Below, one piece after another: positions 25,481 through 36,800 of a stretch of DNA of 64,000 bases. The first letter of the stretch is position 1. Each line of letters opens with the position of its first letter. The notes beneath the pieces are model-generated. The model did not search any database, had not been told where the DNA came from, and was given only the letters and a program-made list of their open reading frames with translations. Origin of the DNA: Mytilus trossulus (Eukaryota; Mollusca; Bivalvia; Mytilida; Mytilidae); contig NC_086382.1 of NCBI RefSeq assembly GCF_036588685.1, positions 59,166,987 to 59,230,986 on the forward strand, written 5' to 3'. Made by a program: the position numbers and the translations under genes.

Positions 25481-25690
25481 TTACATTGGTGATTCACATA
25501 AATGTTTATAACGAGATTTACCTACACTGCTATTCCATTTCCGGTTACGTAGATCAAGGGCTTCGTTTTTCATGTTTCACAGCAAATGACCTCCCACGGT
25601 TGTCATCAAGCGTTATAGAAGCATCGTTTATCCAGCGCCAATGATGGAAGATAACATTGCTATGTGCACCCAGCCAAACACGTTTAGACC
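25481..25690 (-). pseudogene. Decayed copy of the LUC last exon (CTLD C-terminal half)
   Basis: On the minus strand, after an acceptor-like TTTTTTGAAG, the first frame reads RVWLGAHSNVIFHHWRWIND, matching the VWLG block that opens the last exon of LUC1-3. The frame is then lost. A second frame carries ALDLRNRKWNSS and SRYKHLCESPM before TAA at 25481-25483, matching the end of the CTLD. Two conserved cysteines are replaced (by E before ALDL and by G after NSSV), and an in-frame TGA precedes that block. The 210-bp length fits the 203-218 nt of the living copies. It lies downstream of LUC2 in the same orientation, so it may be the relic of another tandem gene. Confidence 0.8.
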
Positions 25691-26660
25691 CTTCAAAAAA
25701 TGTAATACATTAACGTATAACATATGTATAATTCATTGTTCAATGATATGTTTTTATTGACACATCACTCTATGCAATATTTCAATTTTGATCTAAAACT
25801 ATCAAAAGAAGTCGATTATTACTTAAAGAACTCTTATCATTATTTTATTTTTTTCTATTTTTCGAATCACTGCTTTGTCAGCTTAAGACATATTAGAAAA
25901 TGAACGAGAAATCGCGGTACAATTGGGCAAGTGTTAATACAAAGAGTTTTAAATTTCAAAGGCAGAACGTCGACTGAGCATGGGCAAAAGCGCAATTTGG
26001 ATATTTTGTCAAAACTTAGCGTATTCTGTGGGAAAAAAAAGACAGTTTCAAAATCTTTGATGAGTTTATTAATATCTTAAGATGGTCTTTGCAGAATTAG
26101 AAAGTTGAAATGAGTTGTACTGTTTTGGATGAAGTTTGATCCAAACAGAAAAGAGTTTGGAATGCCAAAATGTATATTAAAAAGTGTTATCTTTTAGTTT
26201 TGTGGTTTCATCAAATAAATTACCATTAATCTTAAATAATTCTAATTGATAAACTGGTTGGTCTTGACTGAGCATTTGCATTGAGTTGTCTTGAATCAAA
26301 TATTTACTTTGTGTTTTATTTCGTCAGTTGGTTGGGTGTTTAATATGTCGATGTAGACTTGTCAGTTAGTGTATTGAATATCCATTTTGTGACACAAAAT
26401 AATAAACCAAGTGGAATATCGACGTTTGCTAGATAAGAAATATATAAAACTTAAAGAATATGTTTTCGAGCAAAACATCCATTGTGTTGATTCCAGAACC
26501 AATGCTAAATGTTTTTTTTTATTAAATCAATACGATTCTTCACAAAGTAATATTTTTCTTGACCAAAAAAAAAATGTACAGCTAAGGTTCAAATGTTTGT
26601 ATAACACGCTCTATTCAATGAGACGATTGAGTCTATTCTGTATTCAAGTACAAAAAAAAT
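25691..26660. other. Non-coding stretch, nothing recognised
   Basis: AT-rich. One open frame of 86 codons at 26411-26671 has no domain resemblance and no splice signals. No repeat family was identified. Confidence 0.4.
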
Positions 26661-26664
26661 CCAG

Positions 26665-27090
26665 TTGTTGATGATGTTGTTCCAATTGGTGAAGTTGAAA
26701 TCAATCCTTCGTAAATTTTGTGGACGCCATCACGAGTTGGTTGACCGTTCTGAAATATCCGTTTCACAGACGATATCGGATATGTTCCTTGTGTCGACAC
26801 TTCAATTCCCTTCCCTTTTCACGAACGTGACCTACCGAATTAGACTATTTACCGGATTTGTAATAACATGAGCAACACGATGGATGCCACATGTGGAGCA
26901 GTGTCTGCTTACCTGCCGGAGGCCCTGAGACCACCCTAGTTTTTGGTGGGGTTTGTAGTGTTTAGTTTTCTATTTTTGTGTCTTGTGTACTTATATTTGT
27001 CTGTTTGTCTTTTTATTATTTGAGTTTTTAGTTTATCTCCGATCTATGAGTTTGACTGTCCCTTTGGTATCTTTCGCCCCTCTTTTACAC
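26665..27090 (+). pseudogene. RT-element C-terminal fragment plus R2 3' tail
   Basis: The protein fragment contains KFCGRHHELVDRSEISVSQ and is followed directly by the R2 sequence (GCCACATGTGGAGCAGTGTC, TTTTTGGTGGGG, GAGTTTGACTGTCCCTTTGG). The same order occurs at 38341-39020. This shows that R2 is the 3' untranslated end of this retroelement and that other R2 copies are 5'-truncated insertions. Confidence 0.65.
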
Positions 27091-27887
27091 CGATCAGAAC
27101 ATTTGAAATAAAGCATGTGACAAAATTGACAATCGCAAGTTTCTTCACAAAATATTGAATGCTAATTTTGAAATTGTTGTAGAATGGCGTTCAGAATTAA
27201 AACTTAAAGCATTACTTTATTTCTTTACATCAATGTTTATTTTGAGTTAACCAGAATTGTTCATGGTTTTTTTCCAAGATATTGTTTAAATTCACATGAG
27301 ACATTTTGGAAGCAAATATTTCAATCAAGTTTTCGAGCTTTTATTGTAAAATAAGCTATTTACTACTTTGAGGAAGCGCATCGACGAAATGGTTCAAATG
27401 CAACACACTGGACATTATTCAAGGCAATGTAGGAGTATATCTAGTAGATCCAAAACCTATTCACATATTATTCAGTAGAAAATACGCCATTAAAATGAAT
27501 GGGAGTTTGTACGGCAGCAAGAATGATTTAAATGAAAACTGGCGTCCGTTCGCTGCCATACAACAGTGGGAGAATATACCAAAGTGGTTATCAAAAATCA
27601 TTAGTACAATAAAACACCATGATTAGAAAAAGACGGGAAAAAACCCAAACAAAAATAACCAAAAAACATAGAAAAAAAGAAGGATGAGTTAAAGCATACA
27701 CAAAAGTTTGTTTCGAAACTGCTTCGACGTACCTGTATCAAATGTGCCCGGATGCCTCTGAAAAACCAACTGAATAAATGTAAACCACTAATAGAACGAA
27801 GCTACGTTTGCAAACACCGAATACTATTAAAATCAAAATCACAAATGTGAAAAGAAATTAAAAAAATGCACTTTCTTATATCTTTAT
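27091..27887. other. Flank downstream of LUC2
   Basis: Non-coding, AT-rich. A possible LUC2 poly(A) signal lies at 27883-27888 (AATAAA on the minus strand), overlapping the stop codon. Because that would leave almost no 3' UTR, the true signal may lie further into this stretch. Confidence 0.4.
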
Positions 27888-30800
27888 TCATTGACTCCAT
27901 GTTTCACATAGGTGTCTGTACTCAGCACTACAAGGTCTACTTCTCCATTTGTCGTCGATAAGAGCCACACATTGATGGTCATTGGGTTCCGAATGCGAAT
28001 GCCAATGATGATCGTCTGTATGTATGTGCCCGTGGCTGTCAGTAATCCATTGCCATTCATGTTGACTGTGTATGTAAGACCCGCCAAGCCAAACAGCATC
28101 ATGGTCTTCAAAATATAATCATTAATTTAAAAATATATGTATCTTAATCATTCAATGTATTCGTATTTCGCTTACATTATTACTCAAGTTCTGATTTTTA
28201 ACTTTCAAAATGTGTTCTATTCAAATAAAAAAAAATTGGAATATCATCGTGATGCGGACTCATCTTTTGTTCCATAGAGTATAACAGTAAATTGTAATTT
28301 TTAGAGTAACAATTTTTAGTCCACCCTTTTTAAATATTTAACCAAACATTTAGTACCTGTAGAAAACGAACTTAAAACGGAATAGGACATCATAAATTTT
28401 ACGGGGATGTTGTCAGTTTCCTTAATTGAATTGATTCATATTTTACATGTCGGGGCCATTTATAGCTGGATAAACGGTATGGGGGGTTTATTGGTTGAGT
28501 CATACGGTTGCCTCTGATTGCCTACATCCACTTCATTTGAACTTTGGTGGTAGATCGTTATCTCATTGACAATCATTTGCTGTTTTTTTTATACATTTAT
28601 GACGTTTGCTACTTCTTCTGTTTTGGGTTGATATAAAAAGATTCGCCGACTTCCCTGGTTTTAGTCATCCAATTCAAAACTGTTGGAAAAATGTATCTCA
28701 TTACACAGAACGTTTACTGACCCTGATTTCTGTAGTCCAGCCACATATTGATTGTTATAATCTATAGGCAGCTATTGGTGTCTCACTTTCGTGAAATTAT
28801 ATTTTATTGAGTAAAGAAAATTGTTTAACGGGTACTATAGGAATATGTTTCTGATTTTAATAATATCCTCTGTATTCATCTATCAGCGACTATTTCAGAA
28901 ACCTTTTTTTTTTTTTTTTTTTAAATTTTATTAAAACCCGATAGATATATCCTTTTTTCTCTATATAGTGTACGTTATACCATGAACAAGTCGAAATCGA
29001 ACTAGGGCGTCCAGATTTTCATATTTTTATCTGCTACTTCAATATAAATGAGGCATTTGAAGATGTAATTGTTTGACTGATTTTAAAAGATTTTATAATT
29101 TTGTTTCAATCAAACAAGGCATGATTGCCAAACGTCATACTTTTGATCCAATAGAAACAGGATAAATCTTAAACACTAACGAAATAACGAGTTCATGGAT
29201 GTCTGGTTACTTGATTTGGATAAGACAAAACTGTGTAATTATGCCACAGAAGTTCCAGAATTTTGCACGATGAATCTCATTTCTATCGTCTTATAATACA
29301 GTCAGAGCTGGCATAATTTTGATTCTAATTAAATTCTGACTAAATCCTGACCTTATTTTGATTGTTTCGAATAGCTCACATATTAAGAAACTACAATTGA
29401 TGCATTTAATTCATTTAGTCTCACTCAAGACACGTTCGGTGTGAAGTGATTTGCCAGTGGGGCGATATGTCCTTCTTCCCGTATTAGTAGAAAAATTCAA
29501 CAATGTTTGATAAGACTCAGAAAAACCACCGAAAAGGTGAGAAACAATCGTCATTTACGTTGCCTTGGAACATCTATATTTAGATACATGGGCAGTGATC
29601 ATATTATTGAGGCGTGGTTTATTCGTGTTATGAAGCTCGTGTCTGCATGTGCTACTCTTATTGGTTGTTCCTTATTTAGAAGGGATACACGTGGCAGAAC
29701 TCATCTTTGTTATTCTGTTTGGATAGAAGGACGTTATTTTATATTGTGAAGCAAAATTTTTCGTTTAATTCTGTTATATTGTTAGAGTACTTTTCTTTTA
29801 TTCTACGATTTTAGACTTTTATATAATATGTTGTCATCTAGATTAGAACTTTAAGCTTTGTTTTAGTTTCCTTCCTTAGATTTAAGTAAACTTGGATATT
29901 TGTATTCCTTTTTCACACAGGAGCGGTAACTTTTATTGTAACATTATAATCAAGTTCCATCATTAACATTATGTCTACCAGAAAGTCAAAGAGGCAACCG
30001 AAAAAGAAAATGCCTTACGATCGTCCGCCTGTAGACTCTAACGAGGACCCATCCACGTGGAGTAAGACAAAACTCATCAAATAATTAAAGGAGTTGGGTA
30101 TCGAAGTTCCTGTCGATCTTAGTAAGCCAATTCTCTTACAATTATTTAAAAGTAATATCAAACGAAAGGAGACATCCGTTGTTGAAGCAGAAGTAATTCC
30201 GGATATTGGAACTCTACAATCCCCACCGGAGCAACGCCCATTCATCAACCCAGAACCGGAGTCGGGTATTCCAACGAGCAACATGTGTAATGCATTCGTC
30301 GCTATGTCCCAATGATTTACGGGTTTACAAAGTACCGTCACCCAACTTCTTTTGAGGAATCCCGGAGAAAAGCAGAACACAATCAAAGACGGATTTACCC
30401 TTCAGCATTGGTACAACCAGTCTACTACCGTTGATAACTATACCATTAATACTGCTTCTCATTCCGGAATACAGGAGAATTGTGTATCCGTAGACACCAA
30501 CAAGGGAGCCAGATCAGATGATTTTACCGGTATAGATATTGTATCATCATCACTGCAGCGACAGATTATTGACGGTAAGGATGTTAATATAGCTGCCTTG
30601 CTTATCCCTAATTATGAATGCCCACAATCACATACTGTAATTGCTGACAGCATTGAGGTTAATCTCCCAGGGAAACCCGACATACGATTAAACCGCACAC
30701 TGACCATTCAGGAATTTATTAAGGCATTCGGCAAATATAAAAGAATAATGTCAAAAGCTTATCCAGAAAGACGCGTCGAATTAGATGCATACGAAGAAGA

Positions 30801-33800
30801 CATAATTGATATAAGTAATTTTTACGGGTCTAAGTATTACGATTACCATAAAATGTTTTCAGCCAAAGCGTCCACACTATTAAGAGAACATCACGTTAAG
30901 GTAGACTGGAGTTAACGTGACCGTGATTTATTCACACTCGTAGCTGCAGGGCTTCAAATCAGCATATGTAAATTATGCCACATGTGCGATCACACTACAG
31001 AATTTTGTCCACTGCAGCTCAGAAACACAGTAAATCACCAAGAGATTAATAGTACAAGAAATGATGATCGTGGCGATACGTACGGCCGACCAAAATATTT
31101 TCAGGACGGTAAAGAGATTTGTAATAACTTTAATAGCATTAGAGGGTGTACAACACGCACTTGTTCTTTTGCACATGTTTGCACCAAATGCCGTTCGCCA
31201 GGACATTCACAGGTTCTATGTGGGAAACGCCCATCAGCAACGTCTTCATCCAATCAGACACCCCCGATTGATAAAGAAACTCCAAAGACATCTCGTAAAA
31301 TGTGACTAACTAAATTTGATATGCACGCTACAACCCCGGTCAATGTCAAACTGCTTAAAAGTGAACTAATGAATCATCCAGACAAACATTTCGTTGATTA
31401 TTTATGTAATGGGTTACAATATGGCTTTGATATCATGGTTAAATATGATAACATTAAAACAATGGAATGTAGAAATATTTTAAGCGCTAGGTCACAGAAC
31501 GATACAGTTTCAGATCTTATTAACAAAGAGCTACTTAACGGTTTCGTTTATGGTCCGTCTGAAAAATTACCTTTTGATCATTATCGAGTAAGTCCGTTAG
31601 GAGTTGCAGAAGGTAAATATTCTTTTAAAAAGAGTCTAATTTTAGACTTGTCCGCACCGAACAACGGTACAAACGCAAGCATCAACGATCTCATAGACAA
31701 AGATTTGTGCTCTATGACGTATGTCAAGATAGATGACGCAATTCGTCTCATTACTAATTACGGGAAAGGGACAAAACACTGTAAGTTCGACATTCAAAAT
31801 GCATTTAAAATATGCCCAGTGCTACCGAAACAATGGCCATTATTTTGTTTTAAATGGGAATCTCATTACTATTTTTATGTGCGATTGTCATTTGGATGCC
31901 GTAGTAGCCCTAAAATATTTGATAATATCTCTACAGCGATTTGTTTTATAGCAGAACATAATTACAAAGTTAAACATATTCTACATTTACTGGATGACTT
32001 CCTTACTGTTGACCCTCCAGAGTTTGATGCCGAAAGAACAATGGCGTTAATGACCATGATATTTAATCGATTAAATGTTCCACTTGCGGCAAACAAAACT
32101 ATGGGCCCACTAACGTGCATTGAATATCTTGGTATTGTGTTAGATACAGATAAATTGGAGGCTAGATTACCTGCAAACAAAGTAGAAAGAATTTGCAAAT
32201 TCATAATTTCCATAATTCAAAAGTCAACATGTACAAAAAGAGAACTACTTCAGCTTTTAGGCCATTTAAACTTTGCATCGCGAGGTAGATCTTTTGTTTC
32301 ATATCTCATAAAATTATCCACGAAGGTTAAAGAACTTCATTTCTATGCCAATTTGCGCAAGGAATCTCGAGTTGACCTAGAATTTTGGCACCGATTTCTA
32401 CATAATTGGAACGGAATAAACATGTTTTACGACTGTAATTACACTTCTAATTTCGATATGCAACTATACACTGATGCTTCATCTACGATTGGGTACGGAG
32501 GTTATTATCAAGGAAAATGGTTTTGCTCGACGTGGCCAAATGAATTACCTTTTTTAAACGATAAATCGCTTTCAATGGCATTTTTAGAACTATATCCGAT
32601 AGTAGTAGCTGCTCTTTTGTGGGGTAAAGAATGGAAATGCAAAAAAATCCTCTGAGGCGACTGTAGCAATTGTTAAAAAGGGAAGATCAAAATGTATCGA
32701 AATTATGAAGCTTATGCGACAGTTAACGTGGTGCGCATGTGTAAACAACTTCCAGGTAACTGCAAAACATATTGAGGGTCGTAAAAATAACATTAGTGAC
32801 GCTTTATCTCGTTTGCAGATGGAAAAATTCCACCGCCTCGCTCCACATGCAGAGAAGCTGCCACACAACTGCCCGAGTGTCTACAAAGTAATGTGGTGTT
32901 GAATGAAACAGTCAAACAATTATGGACACATGCTGTTGCTAATACAACACGATCTTTGTATGATATAGGTTTTTCTCACTTTGTTAGATTTTTGTTGCTA
33001 AATGGTATTACATATAATTCACACGATCTACCTCTTATATCAGAGGACGTTCTACATTTACTTTATAGCACATTGTTTTAAAGTTTTGAAACTCATACAC
33101 ACTACTATTAAAATTTATTTATGTGGTATAAGACATGCATATTTGAAGTCAGGATATCATAATCCTCTAGAAACGCCTCATGGCGAATTTTTACCAAGAC
33201 TCACTCTGATTTTAAAATCTGTTAAACGCATACAAGGCTCACAAACTAGAACCAGGTTGCCGATTACATTTCCAATTTAACAGGAAATCTGCCTAAGAAT
33301 GATAAAAGGCGTGTTTGATAAATATATTGATTGTTTGATAGAAACAACTTGCATAGTTGCGTTTTTCGCCTTTTTGAGATGTGGAGAATTTACCGTCATG
33401 AATGTTGATAAGTTTGACCCTCTAACTAGCTTATGCATATCTGATATTATTTTAAAGACTGATTATGCTATTCTGAGACTTAAAGAATCTAAAACTGATC
33501 CATTCCGAAAGGGGATAGATATTAAACTGTTTAAGATAGATAACTCTATTTGCCCTTTTTTGGCTTTAAAAAGATATTTAAGTATTAGACATTCTGAATT
33601 TGGAATTGGATGTCCATCTGAACCGCTTTTTATAACAGGTAATAGAGAAGCTTTAACCAGACATTTTTTTGTAGTGAAATTGAAGAATATTTTAGAACTT
33701 TGCGGTTATGACCCAAACCTGTATAATGGTCATTCTTTCAGATCTGGTGCCGTAACTAGTGCGGGGAAAGCACGCGTAGAAGATCATATGATCAAAGTAC

Positions 33801-36800
33801 TTGGTCGATGGAAATCAGATAGTTATTGTATATATAACAAGATTTCCCCAACTTCTATCAAATATGCTCAACAAAGTTTAACTGAGTCGTAAATATATTT
33901 TTACATTTGTATATACTCATCGTTATATAGCTATATGATTGTTTGCTTATGTATACATATTAATACACTTTATTCTTAGTTTACGCGGTTAATTTCTCTT
34001 GTCTTTAAAACAAGTTTATTATCGTTGATATATTGAAGGCTAAACCACTTCACAACATCCTTGGGGGCACTCAGCTGATTCTCATCTGAGTTTTTGGACA
34101 TTAATGAAATTTTATTGTCTGGATCTATAAACCAAATTTCATTTATTCCCCCAAGAATTCAGTTGTCTCATCACCACCGTCAGTTCAACTCGTTCGGCAG
34201 CCATGCTGCGCTGTCAAAGCAGTAGGGAGCCATGCTGTGCTCCCTCGGAACCATGCTGTGTTCCTTCGAACTGACGGGTGTGTCACTGCCTTGGAAGTTT
34301 GCTTCTCATGAATGCTAATAAACTTTTTAGGCAGGGACCGGTCAAAATTTATACACAGCTGAGATGATTCCCAAGGGCCAAAAAAATATTGTATAATCAT
34401 AAACTTATGTAAATCTATTGAATACAATTTGGTAGTCTGTATTTTCAATTTTATGTTTAGAAGTACTTGATTTTCCACTGGGTGATGTTGACCACAAATC
34501 GCCAATGAGACATATTTATTACTTTCACGGTCTGTATCAATGATCTAAATATTTACTTGTTTTACAGTTCAACTCACACACATATTATGTTCTCTACAGA
34601 TGTCTTTACTTTGCGGTCAGTCAAGACTTTGATGTATCACTATTTAATTAGTATTTCGATAGGCACGTGCATAGTATGAAAGAGATATTCCGGACATTAA
34701 GCTGTTCTCCATCTAATTATAGAGTTCAAATGCACATGGATCTTGGGTCATTTAAGGTCTTTCACCTCAAGGATTCCGGGATGATTGACAGGAATAAATC
34801 TTATATCAATCTCTCGTGATTATATCATGTTTTATCAAAGAAGATTTCCTATGAATTTAGCCAATTAAAAAAACAGAAAATTCAAAGTAATATATTAAAC
34901 CCATGCAATGCAGTACTTAGTATAATAAATATCAATCTCAAGTTAAGAGTAATCATCGAAACGTACAACATTAACATTAAGAAGTAAACAATCTCCGTAG
35001 ACTGTTGCTAAAAATAAAAATAAAAATCTTACATTTGTAGATGTGACGAATAAATTTAACAAGGGCTACATGTTCTGCGTCGGAACTTAAGACAGCCATA
35101 TGCATATGGTGTTCTTTACACGGATCCTAAAATAAAAAATATAACGTTAAAATGTTCTGTATAGAGTTTAGATACACATTCTAAAGGAATGTATAAAATG
35201 AAGTATTTATCAATTAATTAACCTACGTAAACTTTTGTTCCTTGTATTTCGTTTGTTTTTCCGGTTTCAATTGTCTAAAACGCTAGTCAATTTGAAACAA
35301 TTTATAGATTGATTATTCGGTGTGCACCAAGACTCCTTGTCAAAGGTCTAAGTTATAATTGTCATTTTTTTTTATACATCTGACTTGCATAGAGAGTTGT
35401 CTCAATGCCATTAATATCACATCTTCTTATCCATACTAATTATATATATAATATCTTCTTATGTTTTGTCTGTAATACCGATTTTGTTAATTCAATGTGT
35501 CAATTGGTTTAATTTTGATTGTATGATGTTCTTGCTTTGACCTTTAAATCAAGCGTTGTCACTCAATCGCTTAGTCAAATTTACTTGTCCAAATCCAGGA
35601 ATTTTGTAAGTGGTGTGAGGATGCCGTCTTCTCATATTATGTTTTATTATTAAAAAGAAATGAATATATCAAGGGAGCACTATGAAATCCATACGATGAA
35701 TAAGAATACACCATGGTAACAAAGACAGATGAAGATTAACAGTGCATAAAAAAATACAAAACAGATTAGTTCATTGGAAACCGGGTGTTAACCCTTTAGG
35801 GATAATCAGAGTGTAGTTGACTGCTAGTCAAAATCAGACTAAAAGTCGCAATAAAAGAAGACAGAAACAGATTTTGTTATAAAAGAGAAAAGATTGAAAA
35901 TATTCGTGTCATCTGCAACTTTTAATAATGAAAACATTTGAAAGCGTGCAATGAGGGGTTAAGCGACCAGAAGGAATAGCGGCCCCGGTAAACTTTGCCT
36001 AAGAGATTTTGAATCTTGTTTCTACGTTATTAAATAATCTTCGTATCAACAAGTACGTTTACAATAACATGTGTTATAAACCATGCATGATAGCACTGAC
36101 AACTGAGCTTACGATACACCTCGAAACAAGAAGTGTACTAGCAAAAGCCAATGCACGTGGTACCAACACAATACTAGTATATAAAACGTTTTCTACACAT
36201 TTCATGCGTCTGAATCTTTTTTCTGGAGTTACTCTCAGCAGTATATGAACACTCACACACACATATTTAGCTTCCTAGGATATATAAATACTTAACAATG
36301 TCATGTGTTTATTATTTGTAATTGGTTTTGAACCATTTTTTACCTATTTTAACAGTTTGTTCTCATGTTGTGCTGTGTCACCATTATATGAAGTATGATG
36401 ACGACTGACCGCTAACAAAGAGATTGAACTCTACATAACTATAAATTGTATATGTGTGCCTCTCTCACGTATGAAGTCTGTGTTTCTTAGTTCGGGTGTG
36501 ACATATCTGGTTTTTATTTTTGGTACGTAAATCAGGCCGTTGATTGTTCGTTTAAAATGTGTCTCGTGTTATTATATGGGGCCTTTATTAGTTGACCTAG
36601 CGTAAGGGAATGGTATTTGGACTCGTTGATAATTACATCAGTTTCCTTAGTTTTGTGTATAGCTGTATGATCAAAAGACCTAGCAACCGTAAATTTCAGA
36701 TTCAATCTAATGACTTATATAGTCCTCCTTTAAGTGAGCGTATAATAACCCGAAAGCAGCTTTATATTACATGGCACATACAAAATATCAAAGTGAACTG

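Larger units (their letters stand above)
29971..33892 (+). mobile_element. YR-A: degenerate DIRS-order (tyrosine recombinase) retrotransposon
   Basis: Gag-like, RT-RNase H and tyrosine recombinase regions follow each other on the plus strand inside the last intron of LUC2. All are interrupted by stops or frameshifts. The combination of RT with a tyrosine recombinase in place of a DDE integrase defines the DIRS order. The zinc-finger gag and the lack of a methyltransferase-like region resemble Ngaro-type elements (inference). The element ends were not fixed: the 5' flank back to about 29400 and the inverted-repeat cluster at 34050-34280 may belong to it. Confidence 0.85.

Noticed and set aside
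27912-28118. Open frames on both strands opposite the LUC2 last exon
   Set aside because: They overlap the LUC2 CTLD exon in other frames and show no domain of their own.
29507-29749. 80-codon plus-strand open frame before YR-A
   Set aside because: No recognisable domain; may be the 5' region of YR-A, but I could not support a protein call.
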